A stretch of 64,000 nt of DNA from Fibrella rubiginis. Its GTDB lineage: Bacteria > Bacteroidota > Bacteroidia > Cytophagales > Spirosomataceae. Positions 9,139-16,868 of the stretch are shown here, piece after piece; position 1 is the stretch's first letter; each line of letters begins with the position of its first letter. The position numbers were made by a program, and so were the translations under genes. Location of the stretch: contig NZ_JAFMYV010000002.1 of the NCBI RefSeq assembly GCF_017353185.1, positions 186,001 to 250,000 of the forward strand. Reading direction: 5' to 3'. The notes beneath the pieces were generated by a model. That model saw nothing but the letters and a program-made list of their open reading frames with translations, did no database searches and was not told the origin of the DNA.

Positions 9139-10296
9139 TTAATTGCTTATAATTCTCAATAATGCTAACGTAAAATCTTCTCTGGCTTGTGTTCCTTTAT
9201 CTGTATTATACAGTATGACAAGTATGCTGCCCCTGGCTTCGTTGATATACATGTCAGAACTATACCCCCCTGTACCGCCATTGTGCCAGATAAATATTTC
9301 ATTGGGTAAATCTTTATGGATGCACTGAAACCAACCCAAGCGACCATTGATCTTTATTCTGCCCGCTTCTGTGAATGGTAAAAACGTTACCTGTTGTGTT
9401 TTTGTGATGGCGTCTCCCAAACGTGTGCTAGGCGGATTCAAATTAGCTAATCCATACTTAATCATGTCAGACGCCGTCGATTTAATTACGCCAGCCCCGT
9501 TCATAGCATTTAGCGAATTCCAGTAAGCCACTTCTTTTCCATTACTATAACCTTTAGACCATCTGCTCATATCTGTTTCGTTCATGTCAGTTTTAGTATC
9601 AGTGAGTTGAAGAGGCCCCAATAGCTTTTCTTTCAGAATAGAACCATACTCTTTTTCGTAATTTAGTTCTAAAAGCGTTCCTAGGAGGCCCATAGCGCCG
9701 TTAGAATACTCCCATGTTGTAAATGGTTTTGATCTCAGTGGCGTGTTAAGCAACCAAGTAAACAACTTATTTCTATCATACTTGGCAAATTCCTCGCCCA
9801 CATTCCCTGTATAATAGCCAGTACCAAAATTATCAGGGAAGTACGAAAGCCCCGACGTATGTGTCATTAGGTGTTTAAAGTTTATTTCAACCCCGTCTCT
9901 GGCCAGCGTTGGCAGGTTAGTGGGAAGGTAAGGACGAATTGGATTCTCAATAGTTTGGCCTTTTTCCAGCAGCATATTCATTGCCGTTATGGACGTGAAC
10001 GTTTTAGTGATCGAGCCAATTTCAAAAAAAGTGTTTTTGTCCGGTGCAATTCCGCTACCTAGTTTTGATTCACCGTAGCCATAAAAACTGGTTTTCTGAT
10101 TTTTATACAGGCCAATAGATACACCAACGGTGTTTAAATCAGATTGATAGTTTAAAAACGCTTTGTTTACGGCACTATCCGTTGCCGATAATAAAGGATT
10201 ATTGCTAATTAGTTTTGGCGACGTTATGATGTCTTCTGTTTTGCAAGCCGCAGCCAACGACAACCACAAAAACAGCAGAGGAGTAGCGCTTTTCAT
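9139..10296 (-). CDS. Class C beta-lactamase-like serine hydrolase, lipoprotein
   Basis: 385 residues starting with a lipoprotein signal (LSLAAAC lipobox), so it is probably anchored to a membrane on the periplasmic side. The beta-lactamase/transpeptidase-like fold is shown by the SITK nucleophile motif, the YSN motif in WEYSNGAMG and the HNG triad in WHNGGTGGYSS. Proteins of this family include AmpC lactamases, DD-peptidases and esterases; the exact substrate cannot be assigned. The gene is clearly more AT-rich than its neighbours, as are the next two genes, which suggests recent acquisition. The gap 8898-9138 upstream of the CBS gene shows no gene. Confidence 0.88.
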   Translation of the reverse strand: MKSATPLLFLWLSLAAACKTEDIITSPKLISNNPLLSATDSAVNKAFLNYQSDLNTVGVSIGLYKNQKTSFYGYGESKLGSGIAPDKNTFFEIGSITKTFTSITAMNMLLEKGQTIENPIRPYLPTNLPTLARDGVEINFKHLMTHTSGLSYFPDNFGTGYYTGNVGEEFAKYDRNKLFTWLLNTPLRSKPFTTWEYSNGAMGLLGTLLELNYEKEYGSILKEKLLGPLQLTDTKTDMNETDMSRWSKGYSNGKEVAYWNSLNAMNGAGVIKSTASDMIKYGLANLNPPSTRLGDAITKTQQVTFLPFTEAGRIKINGRLGWFQCIHKDLPNEIFIWHNGGTGGYSSDMYINEARGSILVILYNTDKGTQAREDFTLALLRIISN

Positions 10297-10300
10297 CTTC

Positions 10301-10891
10301 TTAGTTGTTTAAAAATAAACCAAAACTAAAGTTTGGTTTGTATCCACTCAAGGCATCTGGCCTGTAGTTCTTGTTTAACTTAATCAGTGAAACGCCAAAG
10401 AATGGACTAAGCGAATAATTCTTTTTCTTAATTACTTTGTAGCCAATATTGATACCCGTCACTGGTCCGATTTGGTGTAGGTAGCTTCCCTTGTTTTTTA
10501 ATACGTTATCTTCGAATTGATAATTATCGTATGCAAGCTTTCTGAGCTGATAGTTCAACCCCAAAAATACAGCTGCTTCAAATCTTTTTTTCGCTATATA
10601 TCTGTATTATAACGAAGTAGAGAACAAAAATTTCGTTTCAATGGTTGGCAACATTATTACATTTAGTTGAGGAAAAATAGCTAGCTGATGCCTGTTGAAG
10701 CCTAGAATAGATTGTGAGTAGGACAAGCCCACCATTGGATACAATACAAAAGGATTTTCTAACAAAGAAAGCCCTCCCTGTATGCCAAAACTTCGAGAAT
10801 GAAACTGGATCTTGTTATCTATTATAACCTGGGCGTTGCTTTCGTAGCACAGCACGACCATGAACAAAAAAGAAGTTAGCCATGTAGTCAT
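10301..10891 (-). pseudogene. Outer-membrane-barrel-like protein gene interrupted by one in-frame stop
   Basis: Two open frames, 10607-10891 and 10301-10564, lie in the same reading frame. They are separated only by a TAA at 10607-10609 and 14 sense codons. Read through, the product is 196 residues: a signal peptide (MTTWLTSFLFMVVLCYESNA), then alternating hydrophobic strands with ends such as FEAAVFLGLNYQL and KPNFSFGLFLNN, typical of small beta-barrels. TTA-TAA-TAC could derive from TTA-TAT-TAC by one change. It is either a fresh pseudogene, a sequencing error, or two fragments. Function is not recognised. It is AT-rich, like the lipoprotein gene that starts 5 bases away at 10296. Confidence 0.7.
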
Positions 10892-10961
10892 TGTATCTCT
10901 TCTTTACCTTGAGATACAAAGGTGCTAAGCGTTAAGGAAGCCATTTTTGACCTAAGTCAAT

Positions 10962-11537
10962 TCAGGCTATCTTTTTTCTTATTCTACTTAATCTCTCTTT
11001 TGTAATACCAAGGTAAGAGGCAATAAAATGTAACGGTATTTTTTTTACTTCTTCTGGTTGACTTGCCCTTAAATGTATGTATCGTTCTTCAGCTGTCATA
11101 CTCCTGTTTTCATGAAGTCGGTTTTCCAACAGCTCTATGTAGCCTGCTAATAATAAATACACTCCCTTCTGAAAGTCGATATTGTTGCGCGTGACGTTCC
11201 AAAAATCCTGCCTGTCAAAGACTAAAATTGTCGCGCTAGTGATAGCTTCGATGGTTTCAGTAGCAGGTAAGCCATAGTAAAATGAAAATGGCGAAGTATC
11301 GAAATCACCTCTAAAAGAAAAGCCTGTAGTATATTCTACATCATTGGTTTCCCTGTATGTTCTGAAAACACCATCCTGAACAAGGAAAAGTTTGTTACAC
11401 AACTCGTTTTGCTCTACTATAAAGGTGCCTTTGCTCACACTTTTCTGTCGTCCATAGGGTAAAAGAGCTGCAAATGAGCTTTCTATTTTTTCGCTAAAAG
11501 CTGTCTTTATATCTATCTGGTGCTTCGGACTAACCAT
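10962..11537 (-). CDS. Crp/Fnr-family transcriptional regulator
   Basis: 191 residues: an N-terminal cyclic-nucleotide-binding-like domain (about 25-115, with the strand KGTFIVEQNELCNKLFLVQDG) and a short C-terminal winged-helix segment ending in FIASYLGITKERLSRIRKKIA. The usual cAMP-contact Arg/Ser pair is not evident, as in many Bacteroidota members, so the ligand is unknown. The gene is AT-rich and lies upstream, on the same strand, of the broken barrel gene and the beta-lactamase-like gene, which it may control. The first Met used gives a family-typical length. Confidence 0.88.
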   Translation of the reverse strand: MVSPKHQIDIKTAFSEKIESSFAALLPYGRQKSVSKGTFIVEQNELCNKLFLVQDGVFRTYRETNDVEYTTGFSFRGDFDTSPFSFYYGLPATETIEAITSATILVFDRQDFWNVTRNNIDFQKGVYLLLAGYIELLENRLHENRSMTAEERYIHLRASQPEEVKKIPLHFIASYLGITKERLSRIRKKIA

Positions 11538-11649
11538 TTGTCGTATTGGCCTGGCTAGTAGCGTATTTTGATTACCCCACCGTTGACCTTATGCTTGCAA
11601 GCTAATTAGCTTCCCAATACTTACCAAGCAGTTGCTGACCGCTTACTAA

Positions 11650-13884
11650 CTACACAACCAATAACCCTGCCTCTTTCCAGTCAGACCAGGCCTCAGAAGC
11701 TATAAACTCGCTAAACAAACCGAGATTGGCTTGTTCAAATTCGGTGCGGAACTGGGCGAAGGTGAGGGGGGCGGGTGCTTGCGTGCTTAGCTTGGGCCAC
11801 ATCAGCAGCAACCATTCGCCGAGGCCGACGGGCATATCCACCACCAGGTCATCCTGTCGGCGGGCCAGGAGTAGCTCAGCTTGTTGAACCCGGCGTTTTC
11901 CCTGTTTCTGGGTAACAAGCTCAAGGTCAGGTTTCCGGCCCGGCCACACCACCAGGGCGTTGCTGCGCGGGGCCTTGTCGTCGGTTTCGGCTATGGCCCG
12001 TTCGATAAATCGCTTCGGGATTGTAGTGGCCGGAATGGCGAAGTCAAACCAGCTGTTGAGGGGGAAATCAAGCCCCACGCCGTGCATGAAATTGAACAGC
12101 GATTTGCGCAGACCTTCGGCAAACAGGTCATGGTCGGCTCCCTGCGGGTCGTGGTGATCCAGGTCGTTGTTGGCGAACGGGCCTAGACCATCTACGGCCC
12201 CAACGGGGTCAATGCGCGTGACATCGAAGAGGGCGGGGTGGAGGCCAACGGGGCTGTGGGCGGTCATGGCAAAGCGGTGCCAAAACCCCGATTGCACCAC
12301 GCCAGCGGCGAAAAGCTGCCGCACCATCTCCAGCGAGTCAATCGTTTCGGGCGTGGTCTGCGTTGGAAATCCATACATCAGGTAGGCGTGGACCATAATG
12401 CCTGCTTCCGTAAAATGCCCGGCCACGCGGGCTACCTGCGCCACCGTCACGCCCTTCTGCATCTTCGCCAGCAGCCGGTCCGACGCCACTTCCAGTCCCC
12501 CCGATACGGCAATGCAGCCCGACAGTTTCAGCAACTGACACAGATCAGCCGTAAACGCCGACTCAAACCGGATGTTGGTCCACCAGACTACCGTAAGGCG
12601 GCGGCGCAGAATCTCCAGCGCCAGGTCGCGCATGAGGGCGGGCGGGGCGGCTTCGTCCACAAAATGGAATCCGTTCTGGCCTGTTTCGGCAATCAGCGCT
12701 TCGATACGGTCACAGAGTAGCTTAGCCGTAACGGGTTCATAACGAGCAATATAGTCGAGCGAGATGTCGCAGAAAGAGCATTTGCCCCAGTAACAGCCGT
12801 GGGCCAGGGTAAGCTTGTTCCAGCGGCCATCGCTCCAGAGCCGGTGCATGGGGTTGGTCACCTCAATCACCGACAGGTAGTCGCCCAGGGGCAGGTCGGC
12901 ATAACTGGGCGTGCCTACGTCGCGCTGGGCCACATCTTTCTCAGCAGCCCCATTGCCGAAGATCACCCGCCCGTCGGTGTTGCGGTAGAAGGTGCGTTTG
13001 AGCTGGCCGATGGCCCGGTCGCCGTTGAGGTGTTCGAGCAGGGACCGGAGGGGGGCTTCACCGTCGTCGAGACTGACAAAGTCAAGAAAATCGAACAGGC
13101 GGGGCTCGGCCAGGGTGCGGAGTTCGGTGTTGGCGTAACCGCCGCCCATGACCACCCGTATGCCGGGGTAATTGGTTTTTATATGCTGCCCGCAGAGTAG
13201 CGCACCGAATAGGTTGCCCGGAAAAGGTACCGTCAGGCAAACCAGGTCGGGCAGATACGCTGCCATCTTCTGGTCGAGCAAACGAAGCAACAGTTGACTA
13301 ATCAATGTTTTAGGTTGATGCAACGCCTCATATAGTTCATCGAAATGGGCGGCCGACCGGCCCAGTCGCTCAGCGTAGCGGCTAAAGCCGAAATGCGGGT
13401 CTATGGCTTCCACGATCAAATCGCTCAGGTCTTCGAGATAGAGCGTAGCGAGGTGGCGGGCCTTGTCCTGCAACCCCATTGTGCCAAAAGCCCACTCCAG
13501 ATCGTCGAGTTCGGCAAACCGATTGGCCTCGGGCAGGTAACTCCGCGTGGCAATGGCGTGGGCCAGGGTAGGGTTCTTATGTTGTAAAAAACGAATAGTC
13601 GGACCAATGGTAGCCAGGTAGTCTTCGCGCAGCCGGACAATGCGTAAACTGTTGTCTGACAGGTTGGCACCGCCCGAAATGACTTCGTCCACAGTAGCAA
13701 ACAGCTGCCGAACGCCCTCCGCCGAAAATAAGGACAGAATGGTCTCTATACCCAGATCAGCCTGATGTACCTGCAACCCGCCGCCCGGCCAGGACAGCGT
13801 TTTCAGGTACCCCGCCAGGTACGCCGTTGCCGGATAGGGCGTATTCAATTGCGTAAATGGCGGCGTGAGGAGGAGAAGACGCAA
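11650..13884 (-). CDS. B12-binding radical SAM protein with CX4CX2C cluster motif
   Basis: 744 residues. The N-terminus (LLLLTPPFTQLNTPYPAT) and the following 270 residues match the cobalamin-binding half of B12-radical SAM proteins. The cluster cysteines are C364, C369 and C372 (CYWGKCSFC), giving four residues in the first gap instead of the usual three. Later motifs SGGLEVASDRLL and YGFPTQT fit a radical SAM barrel. The C-terminal 200 residues are family-specific. The start must be TTG at 13884: no in-frame ATG or GTG lies between it and an upstream stop, and the residues after it match the usual N-terminus. The substrate is unknown; methylation or peptide/lipid modification are typical roles. 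Confidence 0.9.
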   Translation of the reverse strand: MRLLLLTPPFTQLNTPYPATAYLAGYLKTLSWPGGGLQVHQADLGIETILSLFSAEGVRQLFATVDEVISGGANLSDNSLRIVRLREDYLATIGPTIRFLQHKNPTLAHAIATRSYLPEANRFAELDDLEWAFGTMGLQDKARHLATLYLEDLSDLIVEAIDPHFGFSRYAERLGRSAAHFDELYEALHQPKTLISQLLLRLLDQKMAAYLPDLVCLTVPFPGNLFGALLCGQHIKTNYPGIRVVMGGGYANTELRTLAEPRLFDFLDFVSLDDGEAPLRSLLEHLNGDRAIGQLKRTFYRNTDGRVIFGNGAAEKDVAQRDVGTPSYADLPLGDYLSVIEVTNPMHRLWSDGRWNKLTLAHGCYWGKCSFCDISLDYIARYEPVTAKLLCDRIEALIAETGQNGFHFVDEAAPPALMRDLALEILRRRLTVVWWTNIRFESAFTADLCQLLKLSGCIAVSGGLEVASDRLLAKMQKGVTVAQVARVAGHFTEAGIMVHAYLMYGFPTQTTPETIDSLEMVRQLFAAGVVQSGFWHRFAMTAHSPVGLHPALFDVTRIDPVGAVDGLGPFANNDLDHHDPQGADHDLFAEGLRKSLFNFMHGVGLDFPLNSWFDFAIPATTIPKRFIERAIAETDDKAPRSNALVVWPGRKPDLELVTQKQGKRRVQQAELLLARRQDDLVVDMPVGLGEWLLLMWPKLSTQAPAPLTFAQFRTEFEQANLGLFSEFIASEAWSDWKEAGLLVV

Positions 13885-13885
13885 A

Positions 13886-13984
13886 GGGGGTTTATTGTTT
13901 AAAGTCTAACGTTTAAGGTTGCTTCGCGAGTTACTGTGCTATGCGAAGCAACCTTAAACGTTAGACTTTAAACAATAAACCCCC
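13886..13984. repeat. 42-bp perfect inverted repeat filling the sodC-radical SAM spacer
   Basis: Arms 13886-13927 and 13943-13984 are exact reverse complements with a 15-nt loop. Within the arm lie heptamers GTTTAAA, GTCTAAC and GTTTAAG, then a GC-rich cap (GTTGCTTCGC). It begins 4 nt after the superoxide dismutase stop and ends 1 nt before the TTG start of the radical SAM gene, occupying 99 of 104 spacer bases. Confidence 0.92.
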
Positions 13985-13988
13985 TTCC

Positions 13989-14558
13989 TTAATTCCTCGT
14001 CAGTACACCCGCGGCGATGCGGCCACCGCTGTTGCCGGAGGGGTCTGTGACCTGATCATCTGCGTTGGCGTGGATGATAATGGCCGTGCCGTCGGCGTCG
14101 AAGACCGATTTGGTGCCCATGCCCAGCGTAATGCGATCGGTGGCGGTGGTGAGGCTACCCACGCCCTGCGCGTTTACCACCAGGTTGGGCAGATCGCCGT
14201 TGTGCGCACCACTGGGGTTTTGCAGGCCATGTTTTTTGTTGTCGGGGTTAAAATGCTCCCCCGCCGACATGAATTTGGTGCTGGGTTCGGCTTTGCCCAC
14301 CATGTGAAAATGAATTCCGTGCTGCCCCGCCGACAGGCCCGTTACACTGACAACCATCGTGACAAGACCGGGCGTTTCTTCGGTGAAGGTGGCCGTGCCG
14401 ATGGCCTTGCCTGTTGTGTCGATAAGGCTGGTGGTGGCCTTTGTGGTAGTCGTGACCGTGGTTGTATCGCTGCTGCTACAACTGACCAGGAAGCCAAGAG
14501 CCGTCAGGGCTAGAAGCGCCGCAAAACGGAGCAGATTTACGTTGAGATTCCTTTTCAT
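13989..14558 (-). CDS. sodC: Cu/Zn superoxide dismutase-like lipoprotein lacking the disulfide cysteines
   Basis: 189 residues with a lipoprotein signal (lipobox Cys27), so it should sit in the envelope. Metal ligands are present: H83 and H85 (GIHFH), H102, H110, H119, D122 and the late copper His163 (IIIHA). Residues that normally form the conserved disulfide are both changed: Ala90 in GKAEP, where the family usually has Cys, and Ala183 in RIAAGVL, usually RIACGV. Loss of both partners together suggests a stable natural variant rather than damage. It would detoxify periplasmic superoxide. It is transcribed toward the radical SAM gene across a 42-bp hairpin. Confidence 0.92.
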   Translation of the reverse strand: MKRNLNVNLLRFAALLALTALGFLVSCSSSDTTTVTTTTKATTSLIDTTGKAIGTATFTEETPGLVTMVVSVTGLSAGQHGIHFHMVGKAEPSTKFMSAGEHFNPDNKKHGLQNPSGAHNGDLPNLVVNAQGVGSLTTATDRITLGMGTKSVFDADGTAIIIHANADDQVTDPSGNSGGRIAAGVLTRN

Positions 14559-14693
14559 AAGCGTTGCGTTGTTTAGTACATCAGTAACGCGGGCAGCAAG
14601 GCATCTGTTGGTAAAATCTACAGAATAAGTAGTTAAATAACTGAAAAATGCCTTTCCCGTTGGCCCGTTTGCCTGAATGCCTTAACTTTCAAA

Positions 14694-14812
14694 GATGGAT
14701 ATTGGATGGTAGACGTTGGATACTGGACATTAAGCGGCCTATTCCGACTGATCAGGTCGATGAATAGCTTTTATCCAATGTCTAACGTCCGACGGTCCAA
14801 CGTCCAATAAGC
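14694..14812. repeat. Imperfect inverted repeat of heptamer units in a divergent promoter region
   Basis: The left arm (14694-14735) reads as six heptamers such as ATTGGAT, GTTGGAT and ACTGGAC. The right arm, read on the other strand, has similar units such as ATTGGAC, GTTGGAC and GTTAGAC with one 8-bp slip. Both lie between the divergent sodC and carboxylate-amine ligase genes, so a terminator role is unlikely here. Confidence 0.7.
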
Positions 14813-14850
14813 ACTAACTAAAACGGCTACCCGGCCGTTGCCTAGCCTCT

Positions 14851-15951
14851 ATGCGTGAATTCACCCTTGGTATTGAAGAAGAGTTTCAAACGATTGACCC
14901 CGTCACCCGCGAACTGCGTTCGCATATGTCGAAGCTCGTCGATGGTGGGCAAATAGTGCTTCAGGAGCGTGTGAAAGCCGAAATGCACCAGGCGGTGGTG
15001 GAAGTAGGCACCAACATCTGCCACAATATCCACGAGGCGCGGCAGGAAGTGACCTTCCTGCGGCGCGAAATTATGGAGATGGCCGACAAGCAGAACCTGC
15101 TCATTGCTTCGGCGGGAACGCACCCATTTTCCGACTGGCAGGCGCAGCTTATCACGCCCAACGAACGCTACGACCGGCTCATCGAAGAGATGCGTGACGT
15201 GGCCCGTTCGAACCTGATTTTTGGCATGCACGTACACGTGGGTATTGCCAGCCGTAACGAGGGTATCAAGATCATGAACGCCGTGCGCTACTTCCTGCCC
15301 CATATCTACGCCTTGTCTACCAATTCGCCGTTCTGGTGCGGGCGCAACACGGGCTTCAAATCGTACCGCTCAAAGGTGTTTGATAAGTTTCCGCGCACGG
15401 GTATCCCCGATTATTTCAGCAGTGCCGCCGAATACGACGAGTACATTGCCCTGCTGGTGAAAACGGGCTGTATTGATAACGGCAAAAAAATCTGGTGGGA
15501 CATTCGCCTGCACCCCTTCTTCGACACCATCGAGTTCCGCATCTGCGACGTACCCATGCGCGTGGATGAGACCATCTGTCTGGCCGCGATCATGCAGGCA
15601 CTGGTAGCTAAAATCCACAAGCTGCAACGCCAGAACCTCAATTTTCAGCCTTACCGGCGCGTACTCATTGCCGAAAATAAGTGGCGGGCTGCTCGCTATG
15701 GCATCGAAGGCAAGCTGATCGACTTTGGCAAGCAGGAGGAGGTGCCCACCCACGAACTGATCATGGAACTGATCGATTTTGTGGATGATGTGGTCGATGA
15801 ACTGGGCAGCCGGGAAGAATGCCAGTATGTGGAGCAGATCCTGAGAAACGGGACCGGTGCCGACCGTCAGCTGGCCGTTTTCAACGAAACCAACGACCTG
15901 AAAGCCGTAGTCGATTACATCGTTCAGGAAACTTCGTTCGGCGTCAGGTAG
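14851..15951 (+). CDS. GCS2-family carboxylate-amine ligase (YbdK-like)
   Basis: 366 residues, the standard length of the GCS2/YbdK family. FTLGIEEEFQTIDPVTREL at the N-terminus carries the metal-binding acidic residues, MHVHVGI the nucleotide/metal-site histidines, and IRLHPFFDTIEFRICDVP the second metal cluster. Members join a carboxylate to an amine using ATP, as in gamma-glutamylcysteine synthesis, but many orphan members have unknown substrates. It is the first gene of a three-gene cassette: 11 nt separate it from the amidotransferase-like gene and an ATP-grasp-like gene follows. The set suggests stepwise amide-bond formation of a small peptide-like metabolite. Confidence 0.93.
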   Translation: MREFTLGIEEEFQTIDPVTRELRSHMSKLVDGGQIVLQERVKAEMHQAVVEVGTNICHNIHEARQEVTFLRREIMEMADKQNLLIASAGTHPFSDWQAQLITPNERYDRLIEEMRDVARSNLIFGMHVHVGIASRNEGIKIMNAVRYFLPHIYALSTNSPFWCGRNTGFKSYRSKVFDKFPRTGIPDYFSSAAEYDEYIALLVKTGCIDNGKKIWWDIRLHPFFDTIEFRICDVPMRVDETICLAAIMQALVAKIHKLQRQNLNFQPYRRVLIAENKWRAARYGIEGKLIDFGKQEEVPTHELIMELIDFVDDVVDELGSREECQYVEQILRNGTGADRQLAVFNETNDLKAVVDYIVQETSFGVR

Positions 15952-15962
15952 TTAGGTAAACG

Positions 15963-16769
15963 ATGAGAATTGCAATTCTAGATATGTATAACAACGTGGC
16001 CAACGAAGGCATGCGTTGTATTCAGCAGGCCATTCAACTGGTGGAAACCATTGATGGCGAACCGTTGCCGTTTACGGTGTATAATGTCCGGGCCGAAAAT
16101 GCCGTGCCCGACCTTTCCTATGATGCCTACATCTCGACAGGTGGGCCGGGCGTACCCCTGCCGCTGGGCGAGACCTGGGAGCAGCCGTACTTCAATTTCA
16201 TCGATTCGTTGTTGGCTCATAATGCTCAACATGAGCTTAAAAAGCCACTTTTTCTAATCTGTCATTCGTTTCAGTTGGTGGCCGGGCATTTGGGCCTGGG
16301 GGTGATCAGCAAACGTAAGTCGACGTCGTTTGGCATTTTTCCGATGCACAAAACCGACGATGGCCTGACTGACCCGCTACTGACAGCCTTGCCAGAACCG
16401 TTCTACGCCGTTGATTCACGTGATTTTCAACTGACTGAGCCAAACGTGGAGCGTTTCACCGAACTGGGCGCGAAACTGCTCTGCCTGGAGAAAATCAGAC
16501 CCCATGTGCCGCTCGACCGCGCCATCATGGCGATCCGGTTTACCCCCGAAGTGTTTGGAACGCAGTTTCACCCCGAGGCTGATGATGAGGGGATGCTACG
16601 CTACTTTTTGCTCGACGAAAAGCGGCAGCAGATCACGTCGGTTTATGGCGAGGACAAATACAACGAAATGGTGGATTCGTTGCAGGATCCCGACAAGATT
16701 GCCCTGACCGAAGCGGTTATTCTGCCTGGTTTTCTGCGGGCGGCTATCCGTGAGGTAGTAACGGTATGA
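15963..16769 (+). CDS. Class I glutamine amidotransferase-like protein
   Basis: 268 residues with a flavodoxin-like amidotransferase fold. The nucleophile elbow is LICHSFQLV (Cys followed by His-Ser instead of the common CxG), and the His-x-Glu of the triad is in TQFHPEADDEGM. The early ISTGGPGVP segment matches the oxyanion-side loop. Family members release ammonia from glutamine or, when the pocket differs, act as peptidases or gamma-glutamyl hydrolases. Its tight spacing after the carboxylate-amine ligase suggests it supplies ammonia to, or trims, that pathway's product. The assignment to fold is firm; the reaction is inference. Confidence 0.85.
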   Translation: MRIAILDMYNNVANEGMRCIQQAIQLVETIDGEPLPFTVYNVRAENAVPDLSYDAYISTGGPGVPLPLGETWEQPYFNFIDSLLAHNAQHELKKPLFLICHSFQLVAGHLGLGVISKRKSTSFGIFPMHKTDDGLTDPLLTALPEPFYAVDSRDFQLTEPNVERFTELGAKLLCLEKIRPHVPLDRAIMAIRFTPEVFGTQFHPEADDEGMLRYFLLDEKRQQITSVYGEDKYNEMVDSLQDPDKIALTEAVILPGFLRAAIREVVTV

Positions 16770-16770
16770 A

Positions 16771-16862
16771 GTTCAAGGTTTAAGGTCCAACGTTCAAAAT
16801 TGCTCCGCCAGCTAGTGCGCAAAGCAACGTTGAATGTTGGACCTTAAACCTTAGACCTTAAA
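16771..16862. repeat. Heptamer-built inverted repeat inside the amide-ligase cassette
   Basis: The left arm starts right after the stop and consists of GTTCAAG, GTTTAAG, GTCCAAC and GTTCAAA units. The right arm has five related units, one more than the left. A 17-bp perfect core pairs 16775-16791 with 16836-16852. The cap (around CTAGTGCGCAA) resembles those at 13928 and 20651. It ends 6 nt before the next start codon. Confidence 0.85.
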
Positions 16863-16868
16863 CTCTCT

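Noticed and set aside
10607..10609. Recoded stop (selenocysteine or pyrrolysine)
   Set aside because: The codon is TAA, which is not recoded that way, and no structural element follows.
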